Positions 36,293 through 47,547 of a DNA stretch of 64,000 nucleotides are shown here, piece by piece (position 1 is the first letter of the stretch; every line of letters starts with the position of its first letter). The notes beneath the pieces were generated by a model, which was not told the origin of the DNA, made no database searches, and saw only the letters and a program-made list of their open reading frames with translations. Location: the NCBI GenBank assembly GCA_029851415.1, contig CM056742.1, positions 79,474,748 to 79,538,747 of the forward strand. The letters run 5' to 3'. This DNA comes from Eretmocerus hayati (lineage: Eukaryota > Arthropoda > Insecta > Hymenoptera > Aphelinidae). The translations under genes were made by a program, and so were the position numbers.

Positions 36293-38108
36293 TCTCCTGC
36301 GCGCACGCGCTCGGCTGCCTCTCGAAGGATAAGTAGAGACGCGTGGTGGTCAAAAGAAGAAGCTAACGCCGCCTCAATAGTGGACCTTCCACCACCATGG
36401 GAGTTGTAGGACCTGTGTATAAGACCGTGGTCCCAGTATATTGATAGTTTCATACTCTCATGACACCTCCTTCCACGTTCAATTGATTGCCTGAATTTCA
36501 ACACAATTTTAAGCCACTGTTGGTCCGAACGTTATAGCATCTCCTATTCACAGTATAGACTGTTACTCATTGTTCCAAGTATAGCCAAGTATTCCTCGAT
36601 CATTCTGAAGAGATTGGTTAATACAGGATTTCGATTAGTGTTTCCATTTATGAGAAATTTTTTTCCATTTTCCCTCCTATGTCACTCCAAATTTTGATGC
36701 CACTTCCACTAATCTATTTGAAATTTCGAGGTATTGTTCAACTTTCTCAAGCAATGGTCCGAGTCGTTTTTGGGCCTCATTCGCTTATTTATTCTGCCCC
36801 TACAAACCTTTCTATCTTGGATTTTAATATGAATATTTCATTTCCTTTGCATATTTCCATAACTATTCTACTAATTTTCTCAATATTTCTAAATTACAAT
36901 AAATTCTACATACTCTGACATCATTCCCATCCTCCTGTCATCAAGACTCTCCTTTGATAAATGAACTCTATATACATAATTCAAGAAAATTTCTATATCT
37001 AATTCGTATAAGGTTTCCATCTCTATCTTATTCAGATATAATCCTATGAAGGACTACCCTCATGTTTATTCGACATCCTGAAAAAATTTGTGTACACTAC
37101 ATATTGATTCCATTTCTCCCCCAATAAATAACAAAGGCTTCCTCATCATAGTGACACACCTATAATACACTACAATATCATGCCAATTTCTATGATATCC
37201 TAGGCCTAAACAAACAAACCGTAACCTATTTTGCCATCAGAACAATTTTTTTTACTCGAAAATGAACTCTCAAGTCCAAGAATATGGAAGTGATAACATT
37301 CACTCAATCCACTATCGCATATGAATAATCATCACTTCCTTTCCTGGCTTGTGAAGATCTGATCCAATCCAATAATAATTTTGTGCAAAACGTTGCAATA
37401 AACAATGTTGGAGAAAATCGAAATACTGATGCTTGAGATTCGTCCAAAGATTTACAATACGATTATTTAAAAGGAAGAAAATTCATCACTATAGTTATTG
37501 TAACATGAATGGGAGAAGAAAAAACATTTCGCAAATATCTTTTTGCAGCGTATTTTCACCTCATTCATAGGCTCTTGAGTTTCTTGTTTCATTTGGCACT
37601 CCATTCAGTGAACTCCAGATGGCAATGAGACTAAAATGTGTTCGGATTTCACCAGGGTGATCAAGGCTTAATTATGTCTCAATGTTCCTGTCCATATTAC
37701 ATGCAATCCCATCACAGATGATACACTTCAGGCTGTCTAGCGGGAAGAGTAAAAAAAATTCAAGGCCAATTCGGAGACATTTCAAGGATTATTTTTTCGA
37801 ATCAAAGACAATTTTTCGAATTTGAAGAACTGCCCTTGAATCAATCATTCGGGAAAATGATTCGTCCTATCCTAAATCATTGAATGATCAAATCAAAAAG
37901 AATATCAAATAGTTGGAACTCGTTTTAATTCGTCACAGTATATTAGACTCCATGAAATTGTTGCAAGATAGCATGATCAATGAAATGACATCAAAAATCA
38001 ACTTGAACAGGAATATACAGGTTTTCAAAATATTATTCTAGAACTCTTTCGAGTCTTGCAATCTTTTGACCAATTAAAGCCTGTTCCTCCTTGAATCAAT
38101 TGATCAAT
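36293..38108. other. AT-rich intergenic region, nothing recognised
   Basis: No ORF with family features, and no repeat structure that I can see. It ends at the stop codon of the transposase pseudogene on the minus strand. Confidence 0.4.
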
Positions 38109-38909
38109 TCAAGGAATTGAATTAATCGATTGAATTAAAGAAAGCCTCTGTCTTTTTGCCCTGAGATCAATTATCTCATCTGCAGCGCGTTTTTGTTCCA
38201 ATTCATTCTCTTTGTCTTCCAAAATTTGATGGTCTAGATGGTCCTCTCTCTTTCTATGAGAAGCAGAAAAAGCCTCCATCATATCTTCGGTTATGACAAC
38301 GTTTTTGGCACTCTCTGCCATTCTAACGGCATCGTGCACACAACGTTGTGCGATGAGACTTTCAATTTTCAAATTTTCAGTCGAGAATTCTCTATTAAAT
38401 GATAAACTTCTTTCAACAGCAGCATTCCCGTAGAACAAGATGAGAATCATTCGAAAACAATTTCTCAGCTCAACGGAGCATCTCCTTCGTTCCAAAATGT
38501 CAAAAAGAAAAGAATCCAACCTTTGCTCGACTCTGAAATTGCGTAGCTTTTTACTTACTGAATCGCAACTAACAAGAGCTGAGTATTTCTTGAGCGCCAT
38601 TTCACCATCTAGGATGTTAATTCTATTTTGATCGATCAGATAATTTACAGCTGTCTTGGCCCTTAGACTTGCCGATTCTCGTGTCATGATGAATGACGAT
38701 AAGCAAGTTGCACCTCGGAATAATTTTTGATCCTTTGAGGTTTTGTCTATTAACTTTTGCAAATAAAAACTATAAATTTCTGACATTGCTCTCTGAATTT
38801 GTCAATGTCTAGTTTTTCCACAGATTTCTGAGAAACTAACTCTTTTCCAGCAGCTAAACCTATGTTAACTGTGCCAATAGGTCGCAGATTATCAAAGAGA
38901 CTGACAAAA
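38109..38909 (-). pseudogene. hAT-like transposase, C-terminal segment
   Basis: The minus-strand ORF at 38109-38786 (225 residues) contains 'FYGNAAVERSLSFN', which matches the (S)HGNAxxERxFSxN signature of the C-terminal dimerisation region in hAT-derived insect proteins, followed by 'ENLKIESLIAQRCVHDAV' and a Lys/Glu-rich coiled-coil-like tail. Upstream on the same strand (38790-38905) coding sequence continues in another frame ('LRPIGTVNIGLAAGKELVS'), so a frameshift lies near 38780. It is the 3' piece of the gene whose 5' pieces are at 42325-43293 and 43626-43936; the 38910-42324 insertion separates them. Protein role: dimerisation of a cut-and-paste transposase or a domesticated relative. 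Confidence 0.75.
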
Positions 38910-39269
38910 GGGGACCCACGAAGTAGGGGTCACCAAAGCTCACCAGACCTTTTTCACAGTTTTGTACCACCTAGAATATGAAAAATCCAGAGTATCTCCA
39001 TCGAATGGACCGTCTGTCCGAAGTTACAGCCTATGACATTAGCATTGCCCATATAGGCCCATGGCGGAAAGTTATATATATACATATACACACACTGGGA
39101 AGCCCCCCTGCTCGCTCCGCTCGCCAACCCCCGCTACCCCTGATTATTGATTTGAATAAGTGACGAATCAGTAATCCATCTATAGCAACTTAAGGAGTAA
39201 TGAAAATCTAGTCAATTTCATTGATGGTCAGGAGATTGTGGGAAAATTTCCTTGTAAAGGTCTCTCATT

Positions 39270-40503
39270 TATTATTTTCTATCCCAAAAGAAGAAGGTTC
39301 TGTCGATGGCGTGGACAGGTATTGCGTCGATTCTTTTCACCACAAGGTATGACAAGTCATAGATACTCCAGACTACGCTTGGATCTAGAAAGTATTGAAA
39401 GTATTTTCTCGAAATCTGATGCTGATGAGAAGAAATTAGGGGAGAAGAAACTAGGGAAGCAGGTGTTATCATCTGGAGTGAAGCATCACTGATTCCCAAA
39501 AAAGCGTTGGAGGTGGTTGGTAGAACACTCCGTCACGCTTTTTTCAATGACTCACCCTCTGGTCGAAAATTGGTGATTTCAGGCGGGGATTTCAGACAAA
39601 TCCTGCCAGTTTTGACCAATGGGAATAGACATTATATAATCCAGGAAACTATCACATCGTCAGTCTTATGGCGATTGTTTATTGTAATGAAGCTGGCTAA
39701 AAATTTGAGATCTAAGGACACTGATTTCTCCAACATCCTTCTGGTAGAGGTGAAAGTAGAATTGATGAAGTGAAGGTGAGACCTGAGCGGGAAATTAACG
39801 ATGTACGTAGTACCATATTCGAAGACACCAATGAAGATATTTCTACGAATAGAGTTGTTCTGTCATCTCATGAAGGAAATATCATGAGATTGAATAAGAA
39901 AATCTTAAGAATGTTCGATGGTCCAGATCCTCTTACTAAGCGTTGATCATGCGACTCACAGAAGTGCAGATCAAACTGAGGAGCACACTCATCTGAAATA
40001 TCCAAGCGAGTTTCTGAATAAAATTAGAGATGGTTTAACTTCACATGAACTTGATTTGAGAGAAAATGCTATTGTGATGTTGATTCGGAATCTGATGACT
40101 CGGAATCTGAGCGTGGCAGAAGGTTTGTGTAATGGAATTCGATTGAAGATTAGGTAATTGTACAAGCATGATATTGAAGCGGAAGTTATAACTCGGGAGA
40201 ATATGGGGAGAATAGTTTTCATAACCAAGATAACACTAACCAAGGGTTAGCCTTTCCTGCCGTTTGTAGTTCACAGGAAACAGTTTCCTGTGGTATGGGT
40301 ATTGGCAATGACGATTGATAAGTCTCAACGTCAAAGTTCAGATAAGGTTGGTATTGATATAAAACGGCCGCTTCTCTCCCATGGACAGCTTCACGTTGCT
40401 CTTCCTCGGCAAGGAGATCCGAAGAATTCGTCCATTGAAAATAGATTTGATGGTTCAGATAAGATCGGAAAAGTTGTTTGGGATGGAGTATCTGATGTTT
40501 GAT
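39270..40503 (+). pseudogene. Pif1-like helicase of Helitron type, broken
   Basis: Helicase motifs appear in order but in several frames. 39300-39345 reads 'AWTGIAS'. 39345-39425 resembles the 'GMTSHR...L' block. 39466-39560 reads 'IIWSEASLIPKKALEVVGRTLR', the Walker B/motif II region where a DE pair is usual (here SE). 39507-39773 has 'ISGGDFRQILPVL' (motif III). 39980-40157 has the 'YPSEFLN' and 'GLCNGIRL' blocks. 40290-40502 has 'MTIDKSQRQSSDKVGID...GQLHVALPR' (motifs V/VI, where KSQGQ and ALSR are usual). The enzyme would unwind DNA for rolling-circle transposition. At least three frameshifts or stops make it inactive. No Rep (HUH) domain is seen. Confidence 0.75.
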
Positions 40504-41867
40504 ATTTTGGTCATCTATAATAAGAAATTCAAGTATATTGTTCTCAAATTCCGTTAAGATGGAGTGAAATCTGGAGTTGGGAAAGACAGTACAAGTATAT
40601 GAACTGAGGAAGCAGGTAATCTTGTGGTATTTGAACGAACAGTTGGAGAGAAGGAGTTGGAGAAGAATACGGAAAGTGCTTCAAATAATCAGATCGATCT
40701 ACAGGGATTGAGAGTTTGGATGAAATAATAGCATTGCATGAAACAGAGAGTATTCCTTCGAGAGCTCACAGCGAATGTAAGCAATTCCCGGACTCGATTA
40801 TTCGAAGAGTAGAGTCAAACTTGGAGATGAAACAACATTAGTAATTCAGTTCACTGATATATATCTCCACGATTAGAGATGTTGATGACATTGATATTAC
40901 AGAACTATAGTTGCGTATGTTGACGAAGTACTTCGCAAATCTGAGTTCCAGTTGAAGGGCGATGACAGTGAATTAGTGAGGTACGTACACAATGGTGAAC
41001 TTCAAACGAAATTGAGAATGATATTAGCAAATTAATTGTCATATCAAATTGAGTATACATGTATAAGTAATGATGTATGGAGAACCATATTCAAAGACAT
41101 GAACGGAGATATTTCTACGAATAGAGTTGTTCTGTCATCTCATAACGAGAGTATCATCAAATGAAACAAGAAAATTGCGGATACGACGTTGGGATATACA
41201 AGAATTAAAATTTGATGATATACCTTCGAAAAGAGGAACAATAAGTGGGTTGAATTGGTGATGTTTCGACTATATGACATGATTTTTACATAAGTCTTAT
41301 CGATTCTCCAGAGATAGATAGGGTAATCCCAAGGGTCAATGCGTTCGAAGAAATGAGAAGAATGAAAGTGGAATTCTGGGTGTTATTACGAATATACGTC
41401 ACAAACTTGATGTTATTGTTGTGAAAGATGAAAACGGTCAAATTGAATCGTACGATCGTGGAGTGGAGTTAGAAGTTTGCGGTGACTTACAAGAGAATGG
41501 TTAATTTTCTGATCAATCAGATGAAAGTGAAAAGAATCGTTTCGAAATTGATTTCATTGAGTGGTCTTTACAGGTTCAACGTACATGTAAAAGTGGAGGC
41601 TGTAGATAAATTGAAATTGTTAGGTGGTGAAAATATGGAAATTGAGAACTCGATTTTGGAAAATGAAGTACATGTTGTGGAAGAGTGTTCCGTCACACAA
41701 AGATATTGGTTATTGATTTTTGATTCTCGAATATACTGTCAAATTTTCCTAATTTATATTTTTTTGGAAGAAATATACATCTTCTTCGTAACCCAAGCTC
41801 ACTTTGAGTGTTGTACCAATTGAATAATCTGATGGAAAATAATGATGATGGGGAGGAGGTCATTTCT

Positions 41868-42155
41868 CGGAGGGTGCAGAGGGAAATTGAGAAGACTGAG
41901 GGACCTGGAGGGGCTCAGAAAAATTTAGGGGCCCTCGAAGGCCCTCAGGGAATCTCAGGGGAATCTCTCAGCCCCTAAGGTAAATACGGAACGTAATTTA
42001 GGTTAATTGGTCAGAGGCACTCGGGGCCCTCAAGGGACCTCGAAGGACCTCAGAGGCCCTCGGGGGCCCTCCTGGGCATTCAAGGCAGTCAAGGGAATTC
42101 AGGGGAGTTTAAGGGAATCCAGAGGAATTCAGGGGAATTCAGAGGAATCTCACTT
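41868..42155. repeat. GC-rich degenerate minisatellite (GGGGCCCTC / GGGAATTCA)
   Basis: About 290 bp of imprecise 9-10-bp repeats, first of the type GGCCCTCAAGG, then GGGGAATTCAG. It lies 10-20 bp inside the right TIR of the 3.4-kb element. Confidence 0.8.
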
Positions 42156-42324
42156 TCACTACTATATATTAGGGGGAGATACTGACAATGCTAACATTTT
42201 TACTTGTAACTCTGAAGAGGGAGCCCATTTGACGGAGTTACTCTGGATTCTTCATATCCTAGGTAGTACGAGACTGTGAAAAAAGTTTGGTGAGATTTGG
42301 TGACCCGTACTTCATGGATCCCCC

Positions 42325-43293
42325 TTGTGAGATCTACTTTGAGAAGATTCGCAACAGTTGAAACTTTTGACATCTGTGATGACATCACCACGCATGTCAT
42401 TAAGCTTCTCAACAAAGTGTACAAATCATTTTGTAGAAACAGTAACATAGGAATATCGGCTTCATATTTCCTTAGGGATGGTTCCATTCCAATGGCTATC
42501 GAAATCAGAAAATGTAGTTTAGCTTTCAATAGTCTGTCTTTTAGGCCATCTCTAACTGATTCAAAATATTTACTTTTTGGTGGACTTTTTTTCAATTTCT
42601 CTTACATAAACAGGAAGTGGTTCCACCACTTCCACCGCTCTGCTCAAAATGACTGAATTTTCAAGCCAAAGAACAGGACAGAATTTGTGAGGAAATAATG
42701 AACAGACAGTAATTGTTTTGAAATCGTCGTATCGGGTTGAAGTACCTTCGAACAAATATACAAGTTGATTGCAAAACTGTGGATGGCTATCCAGTATTCT
42801 GGTACGATGTTTTGTAACTACTACCACTCACGATGTGGAATATGCACGTAGTTTGTTCCAAAAGCTTAGGGCTGATCTCGGATTCGTTCGAATAAACGCC
42901 ACGAGTCTTTGAGAAATTCTTTAATGACATTCAGACTATCAGGCTCGATTTGAAGAATTTTTCCCAGATTTATGCCGAGTTCTTTGAATACGTTTATGAA
43001 AGCTACTAATAAATCACGGGCAGTTGAATGCCCCAAGAATGTTGATGATAAATAGCGGGTTTCAACTGGATTTGAGAAGCAGTAACGAACAAGAAGGTCC
43101 ATTTGACTTTGATGAAATATTCGATTGAAAGATTCATCAAAATCAACAGTTCCAAAATCGAGCAAACGGATGAAGTCTGTCAGCTCACTTTGGAAAAAAG
43201 GTCCAAATCCGTGTGTTATAACGTACCCAAGTTTATCTTCATCCATGCTAAATTTCTCTGCAATATCACTATCAGGAAACATATCTTCGAATA
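42325..43293 (-). pseudogene. hAT-like transposase, central segment
   Basis: Three minus-strand blocks follow in the order of the family. 43282-42866 ('MFPDSDIAEKFSMDEDKLGYVITHG...' with 'FDESFN', an RNase H-like first strand). 42827-42596, in another frame ('FPHKFCPVLWLENSVILSRAVEVV', resembling the usual FxxRFC-x-RWLENxxVxxRAxE). 42595-42325 ('SVRDGLKDRLLKAKLHFLISIA...PMLLFLQNDLYTLLRSLM'). The family match is from memory of insect hAT-related proteins. A stop and frameshift near 42865 and another shift near 42600 break the gene. At 42324 the coding sequence is cut by the 3.4-kb TIR element, and at 43293 by the 332-bp retroelement. Confidence 0.75.
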
Positions 43294-43625
43294 TACGAGT
43301 TGAATATTTGGTCTCGTCGATCTTGAAGGACGGTGGGAAACTAAACTAGGACTCACTCTATTTACTTGTATTGACAGGAGCTAGACGTTATGTCTGTGCT
43401 CTATCACAAGATCGTTCAAAGAATATCATGACGATCTAAAGAATAACAAACCTGAAGCCTGATGAGGTCCGCAATACCTAGTGGACGAAACGTTGCAATA
43501 AAATTTCCATCATGAAATTTTGGGAATTTATTTAGTTCCCCACCGTCCTTCAAGATCGACGAGACCAAATATTCAACTCGTATATTAACCATCAAGGACG
43601 AAAAAATCTACCAAAATCACTTATG
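43294..43625. mobile_element. 332-bp non-autonomous retroelement with 13-bp target duplication and hammerhead-like motif
   Basis: Flanked by ATATCTTCGAATA on both sides (43281-43293 and 43626-43638). The duplicated bases are coding sequence of the interrupted transposase gene. Long duplications are typical of target-primed reverse transcription. The first and most of the last 50 bp are inverted copies (ATACGAGTTGAATATTTGG at 43294-43312 and its complement ending at about 43584), unusual for a SINE. In the middle, 43459-43490 reads CTGATGA, G, GTCC, 12-nt loop, GGAC, GAAA, that is a hammerhead-type core with one extra G. No poly(A) tail. Confidence 0.65.
43459..43490 (+). ncRNA. hammerhead-ribozyme-like core, imperfect
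   Basis: CTGATGA (43459-43465), stem II GTCC/GGAC (43467-43470 with 43483-43486), GAAA (43487-43490), followed by CGTTGC. A canonical hammerhead has no extra base between CTGATGAG and the TCC of stem II. I could not find a convincing UH cleavage site with pairing stems I and III. Self-cleavage is therefore doubtful. Confidence 0.3.
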
Positions 43626-43936
43626 ATATCTTCGAATAATTCACCAGCATCACTAGCACAACGCAAGGAACTTCGATGAAAAGTGTTATGGAGTGATCAC
43701 TTCATTCTTGCTCTCGTGACAGATTTTTTCGAGACGAAATTATACATCATTTGTGAACGAGGTTTGGCTACTTGCGGTCGTGTAGGTGTTGTACAAATGG
43801 GTAGCTCAGTCACTTGCATGGGAGTCTGTTCGGATGTACACGGTACTTGCAAAATATTGATGGAAGCAGCTGCATAAATCTGAACGTCAGAGAGTGGTGG
43901 AGTTTGCTCGGACATTTGCATTATGCGACGAAGTGG
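43626..43936 (-). pseudogene. hAT-like transposase, N-terminal segment
   Basis: A minus-strand frame from about 43936 reads a polar N-terminal region, then 'RSQMMYNFVSKKSVTRARMK', an in-frame stop, and continues 'SSLRCASDAGELFEDI' up to the target duplication, beyond which the gene resumes at 43293. The order fits the N-terminal half of the hAT-related family. The start is uncertain; the ORF runs further upstream (to 44176), but that part overlaps an inverted repeat and probably is not the same gene. Confidence 0.55.
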
Positions 43937-44043
43937 TTGACTGGTGACTTTGGCCCCGACTCTATATTTATGTCTAGTCCCATTAGCATGACGTAAGGGC
44001 AGACTTTCCCCCATTTGAGACAGTGAATGAACCAGGACAGTGT

Positions 44044-44250
44044 AAACAGTATTGTAGCGAGTATCCCCGGCAAAAAACTGGCCGCGTCGGAGCGGCCGGA
44101 GATGCCCTGTCATGGCCGACGCTGCCGACACGCGTGTCTTGGAGAGCACTCCAACAGCTTTACTTTTTGCTTGCAAACTTGGTGACGATCACTATCGATA
44201 CGTATTCTACGAGCAAAATAGTAATGCACAATGCTCTGGATTATCCGTAC
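44044..44250 (+). repeat. diverged inverted repeat with 50693-50905
   Basis: About 205 bp matching 50693-50905 in reverse complement at roughly 75 percent. Landmarks are TGGCCGACGCTGCCGAC against GTCGGCAGTGCCGGCCA, and GAGCAAAATAGT against ACTATTTTGCTC. The pair encloses the palindromes at 45.0-50.3 kb. Confidence 0.6.
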
Positions 44251-45039
44251 CAATAATTGACACCAATATATAATATATATGAGCAAATCCACGAGATATG
44301 GTGATTTGGGAGGAAAGAAATCTTGGAAAATTTTCCCATCGCACATTACTCGGGTTTCACATGCTCTTAGTTTTCGGTATCTAGAACTTAGATCCACTCG
44401 CGTGACGGGTTTTCACGGTACGGCATGGGGTGGGACAGAGAAACCCGGAAATGGCCATAAGAGCAATGCTATTGCCACATACACGGATACACTCTATCGT
44501 CACCCAATTGACCGCTGACGGGGTGGAAAGTATCGCACTCCCCACTAGAAAACTTGAGCAGATGATTGGAGTTATAATATACACGTTATTCAAGTGTTTT
44601 CCAGCAACGTAATTCCCAAAAATCCCCTATAAAAATGGGAAGAGTAGCTCGTACGATCAAAGAATGGAATATTGGATCACGCAGTCACTCACTTGGGATC
44701 AAATACGATAAAAGCAAGAGATCACAAGCAGAACTGGGTCGGTTTGACCCGTCTTGTTCGTAAGCGCCTCAAAAAACATGATTTGGGAAGCGATCACGTT
44801 TTTTTGTGAAAGCGTAATATACTTGCTAATCAATCATAATTCGATGCACATGGACCCGACCCATGTAAAATTCTTCGTTCTTTGATGAAGAATCAAATGT
44901 CATTCGCAGAAATATGATTGGTCAGACTGCTTCGTCGAAGAGTGAGAAATATCGTCGATTTTTCTTTCTTATCAAAAAGTAATCACACGTCATCAACAGG
45001 AGATAGTTTCACACCCGTTGGAAGTACACTCTTGGGCCT
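44251..45039. other. intergenic, nothing recognised
   Basis: No gene or repeat assigned. An AT-repeat tract lies near 44267-44280. Confidence 0.35.
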
Positions 45040-46260
45040 CTACTATCGGTTTAAAAATGATTGACACCTAGAGAATTTCTGCTATCCTGGCTCCAAAAAA
45101 AGTCGCTAATTTTTTTAACTGGGATAACGTCGAAGCACATCTAGTCGCGGCCATGATAAAAATTTTTTGAAGTCGATCGGATGACAACTGCGGCTGTAGC
45201 TGTTATCAGAATGTAAAAAAACGCGGGTATAAGGCCAATTTCAGAGGTAGCTCGACTTTGGGATGTTACAGCTCTGTCAAAAAAAATTCTGGGACGCTGC
45301 AAAAAATGTAGGTGATAGATATTTGGTTCCCCAATAGCGCCCAACAACAATCAGCCAAAAAAATTAATAACTTTTGGAGATAATCCAGTTAATGTTATCT
45401 CGGGATCTATTGAGGTTGAAGACTTGATTCAAAAACAGAAAAATCATAAAAAAATTCTGGATGTCAAATACAAAAATGCAATATGAGATTTTAAATAAAC
45501 AAACGCGTGGCAAGGTCGCAAAGTTGAAAAAAATTAAAGTTTGCGCCTATTGTGAGGCTTTTATTGTCTTTTACAGCCGGGCCCCGTAAAATCGTCGATG
45601 GGCGAGACTACCTGACCGCGGACCATAAAATTCGTAAAGTTGCGGTCTCGGAGTCAATTTGGGTACCATCAGTCTGCTTCGGCTGCAATAATGAAGCTGA
45701 ATTTTCACCAAAGAGAGCAATAAAATTATTTCGAACGCGATTGGGCCTTGCGTTACTATTACAAATATCGCCGACTCATCGATGAAGCATTGTCAATGAT
45801 GAGTCGAACAGTATATATCAATGACGCGTGTGTGCAGGTGTCTTTCTCTCTCTCAGAGTTTCGCGATATCTGCATGTAAGTATTCTTTGGCGGACCCTTT
45901 AAATGATTGATAATATGCAATCAATACTTTATCCACATGATTCCGATGTGAAACAGTTGGATATCATCCGTATTGATAAGATGACAATCAACAGTTGAAT
46001 GATTTTACCATCATCTTGTTCGACCGATCATTTATAGCATCATAGAAATGAATGTATGTCGTGTTATTGCGCGTTTCGCACAATCAATAATTATCAGTCA
46101 ACGATCGAACAAGATAATAGTGAAATCATTCAACTGTTGATTATCATCTTATCAATACGGATGATATCCAACTCTTTCACCATCGGCATCATGTGGATGA
46201 AGTATTGATTGTATATTATCAATCATTGAAAGAATACTTACATGCAGATATCGCGAAACT

Positions 46261-46262
<2 letters not shown>

Positions 46263-46324
<62 letters not shown>
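46263..46324 (+). repeat. (GA)n microsatellite, left of LINE
   Basis: 62 bp of pure GA. The mirror position in the left arm (about 45841-45855) has only a short TC run. Confidence 0.95.
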
Positions 46325-46327
<3 letters not shown>

Positions 46328-46328
46328 G

Positions 46329-46904
46329 GCGAGTACTCCGCCCATCCACTTGCTCGTCGCGGAGCGAGTGAGGATCTGGGACCGCCAAAAAGTGATCGGA
46401 GCCGAACGAGTACTCACTCCGACGATGAAGGAGATCATCCGCGACAACGAGAAGGAAACCACCCTTGAGCATTGGCAAACTGAGTGGGATTCGCCACTTG
46501 CGAACGGCAGATGGACGCACCGGCTGATCCGTGACGTAACCAAGTGGGCGGAACGCACCCACGGAGAGATGGACTACTGGACGACGCAGGCACTGAGCGA
46601 TCATGGTTGCTTCGGTTCCTATCTAACCAGGTTCAAGAAGAGGACGACCCCAGCATGTCAGTCATGCGGGGACGAATGGGATGACGCCGAACATGCCCTG
46701 TTCAAGTGCAGCGACACCCGGAGAGAGCGCGCCGAGCTGGATGAATGGCTGGGTGCTCAACTAACTCCTGAGAATCTCGTCCCGTACTTGCTCCGCAACC
46801 AGGAGACATGGGATAGACTCACCAGATACATCAAGCTGGTGATGACCCGCAAAGAAGAGAAAGAGAGGGAAGTAAGGCACCTCGAAGCAGGCGAATTACA
46901 GTGA
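46329..46904 (+). CDS. R1-clade LINE, ORF2 C-terminus (5' truncated)
   Basis: An open frame of about 190 codons shows the conserved end of R1-type non-LTR retrotransposon ORF2. First comes 'GRWTHRLIRDVTKWAERTHGEMDYWTTQALSDHGCFGSYL' (split here for reading: GRWTHRLIRDV, then HGEMDYWTTQALSDHGCF), then the Cys2HisCys zinc finger 'CQSCGDEWDDAEHALFKC' (about 46656-46710), then a Lys/Glu-rich tail and a TGA-type stop. These residues bind RNA or DNA during target-primed reverse transcription. Reverse transcriptase and endonuclease are missing, so the copy was truncated at insertion and is dead. GC content (about 57 percent) is far above its surroundings. The frame is intact, pointing to a young insertion. 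Confidence 0.85.
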   Translation, partial: ASTPPIHLLVAERVRIWDRQKVIGAERVLTPTMKEIIRDNEKETTLEHWQTEWDSPLANGRWTHRLIRDVTKWAERTHGEMDYWTTQALSDHGCFGSYLTRFKKRTTPACQSCGDEWDDAEHALFKCSDTRRERAELDEWLGAQLTPENLVPYLLRNQETWDRLTRYIKLVMTRKEEKEREVRHLEAGELQ

Positions 46905-47333
46905 CTCTGCCGATTGAAACAGAAGAGGTCCAAATGGTTCCAGGAGGAATATGATGGACTGAAGAGGGAAGGAAGAAGAGAGAAGATCGAAGAAAGAAGA
47001 AAGAAGAATGAAGAGATGGAAGAAGATCGAAGGAGGAGAAACAACCCCTGCGAGTCGTGAGAAGAGGGACGCTCGATCCTGAGCGCGAGACGCCACCGGT
47101 CCTGAAGTAATGCTCACGCGGTGCCGGGTCCGGATTGGTAAGTTGGTGGATCTCTCCCTTGTCCGATGGCCAGCGCCAAAGGGGAAGGGAGAGAGGGTTT
47201 ATCTGGTACGGATGGCCGCATCGATGCGGAATCCAGCCCGGAAGCCTTGAGAAGTATCGGACAGGCGTAATTGTCCGTCCGGAACCTCTCTGTGGCTACG
47301 TCGCAGCGTATTCACCCTACAACCACCTAAAAA

Positions 47334-47342
<9 letters not shown>
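46905..47342 (+). mobile_element. 3' UTR and poly(A) of the R1-clade LINE
   Basis: An A/G-rich stretch (46915-47045), then GC-rich sequence to 47328, then A14 (47329-47342) passing directly into (GA)n. The whole truncated copy spans 46325-47342. Confidence 0.75.

Positions 47343-47375
<33 letters not shown>
47342..47375 (+). repeat. (GA)n microsatellite, right of LINE
   Basis: About 33 bp of GA immediately after the poly(A), then ACACCTGCACAC, the mirror of 45831-45842. Confidence 0.95.
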
Positions 47376-47378
<3 letters not shown>

Positions 47379-47547
47379 TGCACACACGCGTCATTGATAT
47401 ACTGTTCGACTCATCATTGACAATCCTTCATCGATGAGTCGACGATATTTGTAATAGTAACGCAAGGCCCAAATCGCGTTCGAAATAATTTTATTGCTCT
47501 CTTTGGTGAAAATTCAGCTTCATTATTGCAGCCGAAGCAGACTGATG

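Larger units (their letters stand above)
38910..42324. mobile_element. 3.4-kb TIR element carrying a Helitron-type helicase, inserted in the hAT-like gene
   Basis: The first about 135 bp (starting GGGGACCCACGAAG) return as reverse complement at the right end (ending CTTCATGGATCCCCC) with about 75-80 percent identity; landmarks GGTCACCAAA, CTCACCA and AATCCAGAGTA are in both. The reading frame of the transposase pseudogene resumes on each side. Inside are a broken helicase (39270-40500), a few short ORFs and a GC-rich minisatellite near the right end. True Helitrons lack such TIRs, so either this is a Helentron-like relative or a helicase fragment sits inside another TIR element. I see no clear target duplication. 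Confidence 0.65.

Noticed and set aside
36184..36504. 106-residue minus-strand ORF
   Set aside because: Much of it lies in the right arm of the foldback element and the mirror arm does not keep the frame.
45141..45350. 69-residue ORF repeated at 49004-49213
   Set aside because: Mirror image in a palindrome; conservation is explained by arm identity and no domain is visible.
46152..46604. 150-residue minus-strand ORF through the GA tract
   Set aside because: Ser-Leu repeats from the microsatellite; it is antisense to the LINE ORF.
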